Below are positions 1 through 9,511 of a stretch of DNA of 64,000 nt, piece after piece. The stretch is from contig NZ_CP152003.1 in assembly GCF_038595065.1 (NCBI RefSeq), forward strand, positions 2,646,001-2,710,000, given 5' to 3'. The notes under the pieces were generated by a model. It saw only the letters and a list, made by a program, of their open reading frames with translations. It ran no database searches and had not been told where the DNA came from. How positions within the stretch are numbered: the first letter of the stretch is position 1; each line of letters begins with the position of its first letter. The position numbers and the translations under genes are program-made. Source of the stretch: Sutcliffiella sp. FSL R7-0096. GTDB lineage: Bacteria > Bacillota > Bacilli > Bacillales > Bacillaceae_I.

Positions 1-2
1 CA

Positions 3-164
3 GCGCAAAGACCAATTATTACTATTTTACAATTGTTCAGCAAAGGCTTCACCTTATTCCGTCTAATTATTTTTTCGATTTTCCAATCAAATCGTATCAC
101 TTCTTATAGAAAGTTAAAAGTAACTCCTGAAGAAATTCATAAAATAAACACATTTTATATGTAG
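3..164 (+). CDS. possible 3' end of a truncated upstream gene
   Basis: An open frame of 53 codons runs in from the window edge and stops at TAG 162-164, 13 bases before the MFS start. The translation has a short hydrophobic stretch (FRLIIFSIF) and ends in a charged tail (KVTPEEIHK), which would suit the C-terminus of a membrane protein. There is no start in the window and no family recognised, so this may be a chance open frame. The other two plus-strand frames close sooner. Confidence 0.25.
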   Translation, partial: AQRPIITILQLFSKGFTLFRLIIFSIFQSNRITSYRKLKVTPEEIHKINTFYM

Positions 165-177
165 AAGGGAACAGGAT

Positions 178-1449
178 ATGCAACCAGAATCTGAGTCAAT
201 CAAGATCATCTCCCTCACATCTACCTCTTTCATTCTTGTATTAGGAAACTCCATGCTTATTCCGGTGCTACCTGAAATACGCCATGATCTCCAACTAACC
301 CAAGTACAGGCAAGTCTCATCTTATCCATATTCTCTGTCGCTGGGGCCATCACCATCCCATTCATCGGATTCCTGTCCGATAGATATTCAAGGAAGGATG
401 TAATCATAGCCTCGCTTATGCTTTATGGAATGGGAGGGTTAATATCTGGGGTTGCTTCCATAGTAGAATCGAATTATGCATTCGAAGGAATCATGGTGGG
501 TCGGGTCCTTCAAGGGGTCGGATCTGCAGGAACAGCTCCAATTGCAATGGCAATCGTAGCAGATTTGTTTTCAGGAAAGAAACTGTTGAAGGTTCTAAGT
601 CTCATGGAGATAACCAACAGCCTGGGTAAAGTCGTTTCGCCGTTGGTTGGAGCATTTATTGCCTTGATAATGTGGCATTATGTATTCTTCGCATTTCCGG
701 TTGCATGCGGCATTTTATTAGTCATGTTCTATAAATTTGTGGAAAAAGGAGAGCACCCTCCTGAACTAGTGAATGTTAAAAGTTATGTTAGACATCTGTC
801 AGAAGTTTTGAGGAAGAATAGATTTTATTTATTTACAAGCTACAGTGCTGGAGCCCTTTGCCTTTTTCTACTTTTTGGTCTTTTGTTCTATTCTTCTGAT
901 ATGTTGGAAAACAGATTTGAAACGCATGGTTTCCTTAATGGTCTCATCTTATCTTTTCCACTCTTGTTCTTAACGATTGCTTCCTTCCTAACCGGGACCG
1001 CCATTAGCAGATTTATTCACTATATAAATACGGTAATAATCATTAATTTCCTTTTACTTGCAGGCTTCCTATTAGGGTTATTATTCTTTAACAATTTATG
1101 GTGGAAAATCCTAATAATATCCCTAATCAGCACATCTATAGGAATCATACTACCTTGTATGAATGCCATTATCACCAATTCCGTGGAAAAAAAAGCTAGG
1201 GGCTTTGTAACCGCCCTTTATGGATCAGTCAGATTTGTTGGGATTGCTTTAGGACCTACCGCATTTGGATATTTCATGGATTTTTCTGTACCCACCATTT
1301 TCGGATTATCTTCGGCACTCTGTTTCATACAAGCCATTCTATGCTTTTTCTTTTTACACGAAGGTCAGAAGAAAATTTCAGTTGCTTTCATATTCAACTT
1401 TTTCTCCATGTTTAAATTTCCAATTCAAAGAAAAAAACAAAGAGGCTGA
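178..1449 (+). CDS. MFS transporter, drug:H+ antiporter-like
   Basis: A 423-residue multi-span membrane protein of the major facilitator superfamily, probably a proton-driven exporter of small molecules or drugs. The N-terminal half carries the LPEI motif after the first helix (residues 31-34) and the loop 2-3 motif A, GFLSDRYSRKD, at 64-74; motif C-like glycines (VLQGVGSAGTAP) follow. About twelve hydrophobic segments fit the 12-helix fold. The ATG has an AAGGGA ribosome site seven bases upstream. It stands alone on the plus strand and converges on the VWA operon; its stop codon lies inside the shared hairpin at 1438-1470. The substrate cannot be told from sequence. Confidence 0.85.
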   Translation: MQPESESIKIISLTSTSFILVLGNSMLIPVLPEIRHDLQLTQVQASLILSIFSVAGAITIPFIGFLSDRYSRKDVIIASLMLYGMGGLISGVASIVESNYAFEGIMVGRVLQGVGSAGTAPIAMAIVADLFSGKKLLKVLSLMEITNSLGKVVSPLVGAFIALIMWHYVFFAFPVACGILLVMFYKFVEKGEHPPELVNVKSYVRHLSEVLRKNRFYLFTSYSAGALCLFLLFGLLFYSSDMLENRFETHGFLNGLILSFPLLFLTIASFLTGTAISRFIHYINTVIIINFLLLAGFLLGLLFFNNLWWKILIISLISTSIGIILPCMNAIITNSVEKKARGFVTALYGSVRFVGIALGPTAFGYFMDFSVPTIFGLSSALCFIQAILCFFFLHEGQKKISVAFIFNFFSMFKFPIQRKKQRG

Positions 1450-1470
1450 CTTGATATGTCAGCCTCTTTG
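1431..1470 (-). terminator. intrinsic terminator of the VWA/MoxR operon
   Basis: A 13-bp stem (1438-1450 with 1458-1470) and a 7-base loop are followed, in the minus-strand direction, by a run of T residues (1431-1437 as A on the plus strand). It overlaps the stop codon of the MFS gene, so it may also work weakly on that side. Confidence 0.8.
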
Positions 1471-1472
1471 CC

Positions 1473-4232
1473 TTATCTTCGTTTCCTGTTTTTCGCTTTC
1501 AATAATTGATTCATACGGTCTTCTGAAACTTTTGTTTCTTTATGAGTCTGTTCTTTTTCTTTTGGTGGCTTAAATTCTTTAAGCTTTTCAATTTTCGGCT
1601 CTTCCCTATTTGCAGTCTGTTTAGCTTTAGATTTTACCGTTTTTCTTTGAATTATTGGTGCCTTCCACTTTTTATCTACTTCTGCCTTTTCCTCCTTCTT
1701 CTTGTTCCAGAAGACGAGTGGACTCAAACCAAACCTTCTTATGAAAATCTCGAAAATCAGTAAGAAGAAAGCAATAATGATAAAAGGGAGCCAGACCGTT
1801 TGAGACTGATAGACATTCTTATGGTACGGACGGAACACTTCCTTAGGATCTTTTAACACCTTACCATGCTGATTAGCTGTAATGGTTTCTAGTAAATCCA
1901 TATTAACCGGCCTTTGTTCAAACTCTGTTGAAAAAGGTACAACCATACCACTTGTAAACGTTGAAACAACCTCTCCTTCCTCTTCTTGTGTGATATTGAG
2001 GAAGTAGATGTCTGGGATGGCTGAAAATTCGATTTCATATTGGCCAGGTCCCACCATCTTACTTTTAGCGTCTTCTATAATTTGCCCTTTATTATTTGAG
2101 ATTGAAATAGAAACTGGTATTAATTTGTCATTTATTGCCTCCACTTGTATGGAGGCCCTTCCACCATTTACAGATGAAGAGATGTCATATGCCCCCTGCT
2201 CATAGGATGGCAAGGACCATGTCACCATTTCGTTCCAGAAAGCCGTCCATTCTTCCCAAGATGGAAATCCTCCACTCCAAGAACCCGAAACATCTGATGT
2301 CCAAGCGATTGTTCTCCCAAGACCGTAATTCATTCGACCGAGGATGGGATCCTCTTTTTCACTGGCAATGATCTGCTCAGCCCGCGATTTCAACGTGGTT
2401 GCTATATAAGTATTGAGAAATGGTGTGCCATTTTCGAACCTTTTGGACCAATCGTATCCGGCAAAAACGGTCGGTACATGTGGATTATCTTCGATATATG
2501 TTTTTGTAGTGAGTGCGGTTTCTCTTGAAAGAATGCTTGGAACAGAGCTTGCTTCATACACTTCATAAAATCTGCCTGTTCCCATTTCTGCCAATTCTTC
2601 CAGCAAGGAAGTATCAGCATCCCCACCAATTGCCACAGTGGATAAAGTAACATTGTTCGTTAAACCTTCCTCGATGATTTCCTCATAAGGTCCATCATGT
2701 GATTGTCCGTCCGTTAAGAGGATAATATGCTTTCTTTTCAGCTCCATTTCGTTCAACTGCTCATAAGCTTGATTAAGTGCAGGAAAAATATCTGTTCCAC
2801 CGCCCAAAGCTGTTGAGCGAATCGTTTCAATGACCTCCTCTTTATTCTTAATCGGTTCCGTCTCCACCACTGTCCAAGGCTCTGTATCAAAGGCAATAAA
2901 ACCAAATGTATCCTCATCCTTTAATAGTTCCACGGACCTCGCAGCTGCTTCTTTAGCCAATTCAAATTTTTCCCCCATCATACTTCCCGAACGGTCCAGG
3001 ACAATGATTAATCCAAGTGAAGGTATTTCCTTCTTTCCTTTCACATCCATATCCACCGGAAGGATCTTCTCTATTGGGGTTTGGAAATAACCACCAAGGC
3101 CATATGATTCATTGCCGCCTGTCATCATAAAGCCGACGCCAAAGTCCCTGACCGCTGTTTCAATTAGTTCCATTTGTGGTCCACTTAAAAGATGACCTGA
3201 AACATTATGAAAAATGATGCTCTCATAGGCCAAAAATCCACTAAGTGTCGTCGGCAACAGGCTTGGATGTATGCGATCCACCTTCCAGCCGCTTGCATCC
3301 AACGCACGCAACACATTATCACCCTCACCATCTTGGTCCACCATAAGAACTTTAGGTTGACCAGAAACCTGTGTTAAAGAATGAGAGATGTTATTTTCTA
3401 CAATTTTATCTTGATTCGGGAAAATTTCTGCCTTGAACGTGTACAAACCTGGGTCTGCTAGGGGAATGGAATAGGAATAGTTATTCGTCCCTTTTGACAC
3501 GACAATTTCTTCTTTAATCACGGTTTCGTTATTCTGCGTGATATGCAAAGTGGCAGTTGTGTCCACATTAGCCTCTAAACCGATTTGAAATGGGACCGCC
3601 TCTCCTTTAAAGCTTGATTGCGGGGTATGGAAAGCTTGTAAGGATACATCCTCCACAAAGGGTGGTTGGAAAGCCATTGCATCCAATTCTAAATTTCTCC
3701 CCGAATAGAATGTGGATTGTTTGGCACTGTTCCCGTTTGTTTCTATTCCATCGGTCAATAAAACTATTCTGCCTTTACGATCTTCTGGAATATAATTTGC
3801 TGCAAACTTCAAGCCCTCTTCCAGATTAGTGAACTGTGGATTATCATTTATGGAAATTTGCTGAACGGTCTCTTGCTGATTAGTAAAAGATCGTTCCAAT
3901 TTAGGCTTTTCCGAAAAAGTGACTATGCTATAACTGTCCTCTTCTTTCTTTTGTTTGATCGCCTCATTAATGGAGGATAGGATTTCGCTTTCCACCCTTT
4001 TAACACTATCTGACTGATCGACAAGGAAAACGGTATGTGTACCTTTTACAGGGGAAAGGAGAGAGGGCATGCATAGTCCAAGTATAAGCATTAAATAGAT
4101 GATGCTTCGCAAGGAGAAAATGACATACTCTTTTTTCTGTTTCTTTTTCTTTTTACGCCAGAACAGGACCAGGCTGTATATTACCGGGATAAGAAATAAA
4201 AGCATGAGAGGGTGTTCAATTTGAAATTCCAC
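1473..4232 (-). CDS. double VWA-domain membrane protein with amidotransferase-like domain
   Basis: A 919-residue membrane-anchored protein. Two N-terminal helices (about 8-24 and 41-60) precede a first VWA domain with a MIDAS motif DQSDS at 72-76 and LLTDG at 158-162. A class I glutamine-amidotransferase-like domain follows (about 293-395, with TGGNESYGLGGY at 371-382 but no obvious catalytic Cys). A second VWA domain has MIDAS DRSGS at 413-417 and LLTDGQSHDG. A late helix (about 812-831) leads to an 88-residue Lys-rich cytoplasmic tail. Both MIDAS sites look able to bind metal. It is the last gene of the operon and overlaps the BatA-like gene by 17 bases. The VWA domains probably bind partner proteins at the outer membrane face; the ligand is unknown. 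Confidence 0.8.
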   Translation of the reverse strand: MEFQIEHPLMLLFLIPVIYSLVLFWRKKKKKQKKEYVIFSLRSIIYLMLILGLCMPSLLSPVKGTHTVFLVDQSDSVKRVESEILSSINEAIKQKKEEDSYSIVTFSEKPKLERSFTNQQETVQQISINDNPQFTNLEEGLKFAANYIPEDRKGRIVLLTDGIETNGNSAKQSTFYSGRNLELDAMAFQPPFVEDVSLQAFHTPQSSFKGEAVPFQIGLEANVDTTATLHITQNNETVIKEEIVVSKGTNNYSYSIPLADPGLYTFKAEIFPNQDKIVENNISHSLTQVSGQPKVLMVDQDGEGDNVLRALDASGWKVDRIHPSLLPTTLSGFLAYESIIFHNVSGHLLSGPQMELIETAVRDFGVGFMMTGGNESYGLGGYFQTPIEKILPVDMDVKGKKEIPSLGLIIVLDRSGSMMGEKFELAKEAAARSVELLKDEDTFGFIAFDTEPWTVVETEPIKNKEEVIETIRSTALGGGTDIFPALNQAYEQLNEMELKRKHIILLTDGQSHDGPYEEIIEEGLTNNVTLSTVAIGGDADTSLLEELAEMGTGRFYEVYEASSVPSILSRETALTTKTYIEDNPHVPTVFAGYDWSKRFENGTPFLNTYIATTLKSRAEQIIASEKEDPILGRMNYGLGRTIAWTSDVSGSWSGGFPSWEEWTAFWNEMVTWSLPSYEQGAYDISSSVNGGRASIQVEAINDKLIPVSISISNNKGQIIEDAKSKMVGPGQYEIEFSAIPDIYFLNITQEEEGEVVSTFTSGMVVPFSTEFEQRPVNMDLLETITANQHGKVLKDPKEVFRPYHKNVYQSQTVWLPFIIIAFFLLIFEIFIRRFGLSPLVFWNKKKEEKAEVDKKWKAPIIQRKTVKSKAKQTANREEPKIEKLKEFKPPKEKEQTHKETKVSEDRMNQLLKAKNRKRR

Positions 4233-6030
4233 GTCTATAAACCTCCCATTCTACCAAAAGTACGATAAGAGCAAGTATTAGAAACAAAAAAGAAATGTCC
4301 TTGCTAGTTGTTGTATCCTCTCCTTGTTCTATAGAAGGAACCGCCGATATTGTAAAGCTATCTTCTGTTTGGATCGACTTTTCCTCATCCTCTAGCATAA
4401 TATAAAAGCTCTTCATTGCCTCTGTTTGGTCCTTTATCTCCCTGAGTGTGTACAATCCTGGTTTTAAGGGAAGGTCAATCGGCTGATCAAATGCTTCTGA
4501 TGAGAAGACAACCTTATCATTCTTATCAACGATTTCCGCCTTTTTTACATCGGAAGCCGGGAAATAGTCCATGGCCTGACCTGGATAAAAGTAACCCAAC
4601 ATACTGCGATTCTGGGTCAATTCCTGTATCGAATGGAACATAAATAAGGGAAAGCCTGGATGGAGCGGCCAGTCACTGGAACCAAGTTCAAATGTCACCA
4701 CAATAAGTGGATCACCCTCATATATTCCCGATAGGATCAGTGGAGTTCCCCCTCGGCTTGCCACCACATCCAAGGAAGAAAATTCCTCTGATGAAAAACT
4801 CTTTTCCACATATACCTTGTCCATTTCAACTGATTGCATCAACGGATTGGACATATTCGCTGTTACCTCACCTAAAAGATCCACCTGTTTTTCCCCATCT
4901 TCCCCGGTCAAAAACACAAGCTTTGGGCCAGATGGCCAGTCGCTTCTTGATTCCCCTTGAATAAGATGAACGCCTTCATAACTATTACCTTCATCTGGCC
5001 CAGAAGACAGATGAATGACGTTGGTGCTAGCAATTTCAACGGCTTTTCTTGCAAAGGGATGTATGTCCTTATGGACATATACCGTAGGGTCTTGTTGTTG
5101 CCCAAGAAAAGCGACCTGCTCATTATCCAACAGGTAATGATTGTCTCCACTAACTATAGCTTTATAGCTTGTCGCTATTGGGAGCTTATCAAGGTAAATG
5201 GTTTTAATCTTGTTGCCTTCGACCGTCTCAGAAAATTGTTGTATTATATCATCCTGATCGTCATATATGTTTAGTTTTATGTCCCTTGATTCTTTCCCTT
5301 CATTCTTTACGTTAACTACTCCGATTACATAATCTTCACGTAGTGCAACCCCAAACGTTTCCACTGCCAGATTCATATGGGGACTACCTATATTATGGGC
5401 AAAAAAAGCTGTGTTGGGATGAAACTCTAAAGTATTGTCCTTGGAAAAATTATCGGTCATAAGTTGTATGTTTCCTTTTTCATCCCCCAGTAGGCTTTTG
5501 GCCATATTGATGGAATCTATCAAGTTAGGAGAAGCGTAAGACGTTTCTAACCCTTCCAAAAGTTGTAACACTTGCTTTTTCGAGGTGGACCTTTCTATTA
5601 GAATTTCTGGAGGTTCCTTTGCCACAATAACGGTCAAGTCTTGATTATCAACTTTATCCAGTGTTTCAACCATTTTCTCTTTGGCCAATACCAGTCGAGA
5701 TTTCTCCCCTTCCAAGGCGGTCATGGAACCAGATGTATCCATAATGAAAATGATATGATCTCCCTCTATGCCTTCCTTGTCAAAGAACGGCTGCGTTAAA
5801 GTGAAAATAAGGAACAATAGTGCCAGTAGCTGTAGGTATAAAAGGAGATGGTGCTGCAATTTCCTCCACCAAGCCTGGGCTTCGAATTCGTTCATCCATT
5901 CCTGCCACAATAAGACTGAAGGGATTGCTTTCTTTTCATATTGCTTCCGAAAAAAATACATCAAGATAACTAAAAGTAAAAATGCACTGAACATAAAATA
6001 AATTGGTGCCGTAAAACCCATTCCCATCAC
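4216..6030 (-). CDS. BatA-like VWA membrane protein
   Basis: A 604-residue protein with the layout of BatA/aerotolerance proteins. Two N-terminal helices (8-26 and 61-80) are separated by a short basic loop, followed by a VWA domain with MIDAS DTSGS at 98-102 and a C-terminal helix (about 579-597). The VWA and the long middle region should face outside. Family knowledge links such proteins to MoxR ATPases and DUF58 proteins, which lie just upstream here. The start codon overlaps the DUF58 stop (ATGA), so the two are co-translated. The middle region (about 250-560) matches nothing I recognise. Confidence 0.8.
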   Translation of the reverse strand: MMGMGFTAPIYFMFSAFLLLVILMYFFRKQYEKKAIPSVLLWQEWMNEFEAQAWWRKLQHHLLLYLQLLALLFLIFTLTQPFFDKEGIEGDHIIFIMDTSGSMTALEGEKSRLVLAKEKMVETLDKVDNQDLTVIVAKEPPEILIERSTSKKQVLQLLEGLETSYASPNLIDSINMAKSLLGDEKGNIQLMTDNFSKDNTLEFHPNTAFFAHNIGSPHMNLAVETFGVALREDYVIGVVNVKNEGKESRDIKLNIYDDQDDIIQQFSETVEGNKIKTIYLDKLPIATSYKAIVSGDNHYLLDNEQVAFLGQQQDPTVYVHKDIHPFARKAVEIASTNVIHLSSGPDEGNSYEGVHLIQGESRSDWPSGPKLVFLTGEDGEKQVDLLGEVTANMSNPLMQSVEMDKVYVEKSFSSEEFSSLDVVASRGGTPLILSGIYEGDPLIVVTFELGSSDWPLHPGFPLFMFHSIQELTQNRSMLGYFYPGQAMDYFPASDVKKAEIVDKNDKVVFSSEAFDQPIDLPLKPGLYTLREIKDQTEAMKSFYIMLEDEEKSIQTEDSFTISAVPSIEQGEDTTTSKDISFLFLILALIVLLVEWEVYRRGISN

Positions 6031-6890
6031 CTAATCCAACCTTTAGAGGTCATCCTTTTGAATAAAATGTCTTCCACTTTCTCTCCTGTACTGCACACTA
6101 GATAGGAGATTCCCCTTTCAAAACAGAAACCCTCTAGCATCTCCATCCTTTGTTTCATTTTTTCTTTATAATTCTTTCTAGTAAAATCGGAAACTGTCAC
6201 ATTCACTTCCTGATTAGTTTCGCTGTCAATCAGCATAAAGTCCCCATCAAAGCTTGGACTTAATTCATCCTCTTCCAAGACTTGCAACAGAAAGATTTGC
6301 TGTCGGTTGGCTTGGATGATTTTTAACGTGTGTATAACCGAGTCAATGGGTTCCATTAAGTCACTGATGACAATCGATACACTGCTTTTTCTTTGGACAT
6401 GTTCTAAAGTGGCTTCTGAGAATAATAGGTATGATTTCTTTGCTTTTATCTCCTCTACGTATTGCAGCATCTGAAAGAGATGTCCTTTTCCTTTTCGATA
6501 TAAGTAAGGTGCCTGCTCTCCATGCACATCAATGATCGATATTCGGTCATCCTGGCTTAGTCCTAAATAAGCAAATGAAGCTGCAAGTGTTTTGGCAAGT
6601 TTCCATTTTTCAGGAGAACTGGCCATGGAGTTGGTACAATCCAGATAAATGGATGCAGACAACTCCTGTTCATCTAGATACCGTTTAATATAATGCTTTT
6701 GGGTGCGGGCAAATATGTTCCAATCCACTTGCCTTAAGTCGTCTCCCTGCTCATACATCCGGTAGTCGGAAAAGTCATGGGAGGCACCATACCTTGTCGA
6801 CTTCCTGGTTCCTTTATGCCAGCTTCTCTTGAGCTTGCCTGCTTGAAGTGTATAGGTTTGGAGCTGCTTGGTTAGCATAGAATTCAACAT
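6027..6890 (-). CDS. DUF58 domain protein
   Basis: A 287-residue soluble protein with the DUF58 signature YRMYEQGDDLRQVDW at 43-57. A VWA-like fold follows with a degenerate MIDAS, DCTNS at 84-88 (Thr in place of the first Ser). DUF58 proteins are regularly encoded next to MoxR ATPases and are thought to act as their partners in assembling or activating VWA proteins. Here it sits five bases downstream of moxR and overlaps the BatA-like gene by four. Unlike many family members it has no N-terminal membrane helices. Two ATG codons (residues 1 and 5) could both serve as start. Confidence 0.85.
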   Translation of the reverse strand: MLNSMLTKQLQTYTLQAGKLKRSWHKGTRKSTRYGASHDFSDYRMYEQGDDLRQVDWNIFARTQKHYIKRYLDEQELSASIYLDCTNSMASSPEKWKLAKTLAASFAYLGLSQDDRISIIDVHGEQAPYLYRKGKGHLFQMLQYVEEIKAKKSYLLFSEATLEHVQRKSSVSIVISDLMEPIDSVIHTLKIIQANRQQIFLLQVLEEDELSPSFDGDFMLIDSETNQEVNVTVSDFTRKNYKEKMKQRMEMLEGFCFERGISYLVCSTGEKVEDILFKRMTSKGWIR

Positions 6891-6895
6891 AGCAT

Positions 6896-7903
6896 CTACC
6901 TTGTGTTCAACGCTTTATCAGTGTGTTGGATCACATCTTCTAGAATAATATCTTCCTTTATTCCAGAAGCTTCCCCTTCGAAATTCCTAAACAGCCTGTG
7001 TCGAAGGACTGGTATGGCAGCATGCTTGATATCACCTTTTGAGACATGAAAGCGCCCTGAGCAGAATGCCCTTGCTTTTGCCACCTTTATTAAACTTTGG
7101 ACTCCACGTGGACCTACACCGTATCGGACATACTTCTTAACGAGCTCACTTGCATGTTCTTCTTCTGGATGGGTTGCCATGATGAGATGAACCGTATAGT
7201 CTAGCAACTCCTGTGAAACAAGAATTTCCTTTACTGCCAATTGGATTTTTTGCATCTTCTCCGTATTTAAGAGCTTTTGAACATGATAGGTTTCCGTTCC
7301 AGTCGTTCTTTTAATAATTTCATATAATTCTTCCTTTTTCGGATAGCCCATGTTAATTTTCAACAGAAAACGGTCCATCTGTGCTTCCGGAAGCGGATAG
7401 GTCCCTTCCATATCAATTGGATTCTGTGTTGCAAGTACAAAGAATGGAGATGAAACATTTCTCGTTTCCCCCATGATGGTAACCGTCTTCTCTGCCATCG
7501 CTTCTAAAAGGGAACTCTGTGTTTTTGGTGTTGCACGGTTTATTTCATCCGCTAGAACTATATTTGAAAAAATTGGCCCTTCATGGAACACGAAGGATTG
7601 CTTCCCGTTATCATGTATCTCAATCATTTTGGTACCGGTAATATCGGAAGGCATCAAGTCAGGAGTAAACTGAATCCTTGAAAATTCAAAGCTTAAAACT
7701 TCTGATATGGTGCGGATAAGCATGGTTTTCCCCACACCAGGCATCCCTTCAAGCAATGCATGGCCGTCTGAAACCATGGCCCAAATCACTTGTTCAATCA
7801 CTCCTTCCTGTCCAACAATAACTTTTCCGATTTCCTGTTTCACTTCTTGCAATGTATCTTGATAGTATTTCAGTTCCTTTTCTTTCTCTTCCAAACTGAT
7901 CAC
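6896..7903 (-). CDS. MoxR family AAA+ ATPase
   Basis: A 335-residue AAA+ ATPase of the MoxR class. The Walker A is GMPGVGKT at 53-60, Walker B VLADE at 116-120 followed by INRATPKTQSSLLEAM, and sensor 1 lies in the ATQNPIDMEGTYPLPEAQMDRF region. The C-terminal lid domain is complete, so length and motifs are normal for the family. MoxR proteins act as chaperone-like ATPases on VWA-containing partners; two such partners and a DUF58 protein follow in the operon. The upstream (QG)-tract gene abuts it directly. Confidence 0.92.
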   Translation of the reverse strand: MISLEEKEKELKYYQDTLQEVKQEIGKVIVGQEGVIEQVIWAMVSDGHALLEGMPGVGKTMLIRTISEVLSFEFSRIQFTPDLMPSDITGTKMIEIHDNGKQSFVFHEGPIFSNIVLADEINRATPKTQSSLLEAMAEKTVTIMGETRNVSSPFFVLATQNPIDMEGTYPLPEAQMDRFLLKINMGYPKKEELYEIIKRTTGTETYHVQKLLNTEKMQKIQLAVKEILVSQELLDYTVHLIMATHPEEEHASELVKKYVRYGVGPRGVQSLIKVAKARAFCSGRFHVSKGDIKHAAIPVLRHRLFRNFEGEASGIKEDIILEDVIQHTDKALNTR

Positions 7904-9511
7904 TTAATCTGCTCCCTTCGGATCCACTTCACTAAAATATTGTTTGACGATGTTCTCTAATCGAGATGGCAATTGCATTCTATCCAAGGATTCCCTGTAG
8001 GATTTTTCATAGGAAGAAAACACTTCTCCGTAAGGTCTTGCTTCCCCTCTTAGTGTTGGGGAGTCGGGAGCATCTTCATATTCAGATTGCCCTTCCCCGG
8101 TAGGGCCGCCGTCCGTTTCATTCCGGATGTCACTTTGAAGGTTGGATGGAACGGTAAAGGTCTGATCCCCTACCCCAACACCTGCACCGAGACCGCTTCC
8201 ACCTTGGCCCTGACCTTGGCCCTGACCTTGACCTTGGCCTTGACCCTGGCCTTGACCCTGGCCTTGACCTTGACCCTGGCCTTGACCCTGACCTTGGCCC
8301 TGGCCTTGGCCTTGACCTTGGCCTTGACCTTGGCCTTGACCTTGGCCTTGACCTTGGCCTTGACCTTGGCCTTGACCTTGGCCTTGACCTTGGCCCTGGG
8401 CGGTTTGATTGGAAGAAGGTTCGTTTGAATTAGATAACGTCAGTTTAGAGGGGTTCATGCCAGCCTGTGACATTTTACCGTATTGGTTTGTGGCAGCTGA
8501 TTGGAGTGCATTCTTTAATGCCTCCATATCTGAAAGTGCCGCGATATCCTGAAGCATTTCCTCAAGTTGTTCCAGTAAAGCCTCCAATTCCTCATCGGAC
8601 ATTTCATTCAAATTTATTTCTTCTTGATCGAGAAGACTTTTTGAAAGCTCAGAAAGCTCTTCTTTTTCCTCATCGGCCAATGAGCCAATTTTATTTCTCA
8701 TTTCTTTCATAAGCTTTTCAAGTTCTTCATTTTTACGCTTCAAGGCAAGGTTTGCCATAGAGTTTTCTGGTTGATCTTTTGCCAATTCTTTTAGAGCAGA
8801 TTCTTTTTCTTGAAGCTCTTTCAGCTTTTCGTCCAACCTGTTCTCTTTTTCCATAAGCTCCTTCAGCAATTCATCTGCCTCTTTATTCTCTTGTAACCTC
8901 TTAAGGTCTTCCAGCTCTTCTTTCAAGCCCTGTTTCTCCTGGAGGTCCTTTGTATCTTTTTTCACTTCTTTTAAGGTCTCTTCCACAAGCTCCCTTTCCA
9001 CTTCTACCGCTTGGGCTTCCTGCATCTTGCTATTTGGGAACAGGATTAACAGGACAGCTACACTTGTCGTTAAGAATGTAAGTACGAGAAGTCTAGGTAA
9101 AAGATGTCTAAGCTTTGCTTCTTTTATTTGATGCTCCTTTTTCCTCAAATGCTTAAGTGCCTCATTACGCTGTAATTGTGCAAGCAAGGAAGAATCCTTT
9201 ACGTAATCGAGTGAGGTGGTGAGTCTGTCTTCTTCTAAGTATTGATCGGAAAATCTTGCTGCATCCCAAGTAGACGGCCTGTTTTTCCAATAGAGTGCGA
9301 TGACGGCTATAAACATTGCTATTCCTATCCACACAGCCTTTTCAAGCATATACGGAGTTACTACAAACCTCGCTACTATAAGTACGCTTAAAAAGCTCGC
9401 ACAAAATGCAAACAAAGCGTATTGCGCATGTTTGGATAGCCTTTGTACCCTTAGTTTCCTTCTGATGGAGTGAAGAAATCTAACAATTTGATCGTTTTCT
9501 TTCATATTCAT
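7904..9511 (-). CDS. membrane coiled-coil protein with (Gln-Gly)33 tract
   Basis: A 535-residue protein of unknown function. Three membrane helices (about 33-52, 59-75 and 138-158) resemble the DUF4175-type layout. A long Glu/Lys/Leu-rich coiled coil runs from about 165 to 330, then comes an uninterrupted run of 33 Gln-Gly pairs (372-437) and a 98-residue acidic tail. The region from 160 on probably lies outside the cell. The tract is encoded by a hexanucleotide repeat with third-base variation (CAAGGC, CAAGGT, CAGGGC; 8201-8398). The gene abuts both the ABC permease gene and moxR with no spacing. The domain order suggests a structural or scaffold partner of the VWA proteins, which is inference. 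Confidence 0.75.
   Translation of the reverse strand: MNMKENDQIVRFLHSIRRKLRVQRLSKHAQYALFAFCASFLSVLIVARFVVTPYMLEKAVWIGIAMFIAVIALYWKNRPSTWDAARFSDQYLEEDRLTTSLDYVKDSSLLAQLQRNEALKHLRKKEHQIKEAKLRHLLPRLLVLTFLTTSVAVLLILFPNSKMQEAQAVEVERELVEETLKEVKKDTKDLQEKQGLKEELEDLKRLQENKEADELLKELMEKENRLDEKLKELQEKESALKELAKDQPENSMANLALKRKNEELEKLMKEMRNKIGSLADEEKEELSELSKSLLDQEEINLNEMSDEELEALLEQLEEMLQDIAALSDMEALKNALQSAATNQYGKMSQAGMNPSKLTLSNSNEPSSNQTAQGQGQGQGQGQGQGQGQGQGQGQGQGQGQGQGQGQGQGQGQGQGQGQGQGQGQGQGQGQGQGQGQGGSGLGAGVGVGDQTFTVPSNLQSDIRNETDGGPTGEGQSEYEDAPDSPTLRGEARPYGEVFSSYEKSYRESLDRMQLPSRLENIVKQYFSEVDPKGAD
8201..8398 (-). repeat. hexanucleotide repeat encoding (QG)33
   Basis: Thirty-three copies of a 6-base unit (CARGGY on the coding strand) run without a break inside the coiled-coil membrane protein gene. 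Because the unit is two codons long, gain or loss of units keeps the frame. The complementary strand therefore shows a spurious Leu-Thr/Leu-Ala open frame. Confidence 0.97.

Noticed and set aside
4446-4964. Antisense open frames inside the VWA genes
   Set aside because: They lie wholly within strongly supported coding sequence and lack ribosome sites.
8087-8428. Plus-strand open frame coding for a Leu-Thr/Leu-Ala repeat
   Set aside because: It is the exact complement of the (QG)33 coding repeat; no ribosome site and no non-repeat content of its own.
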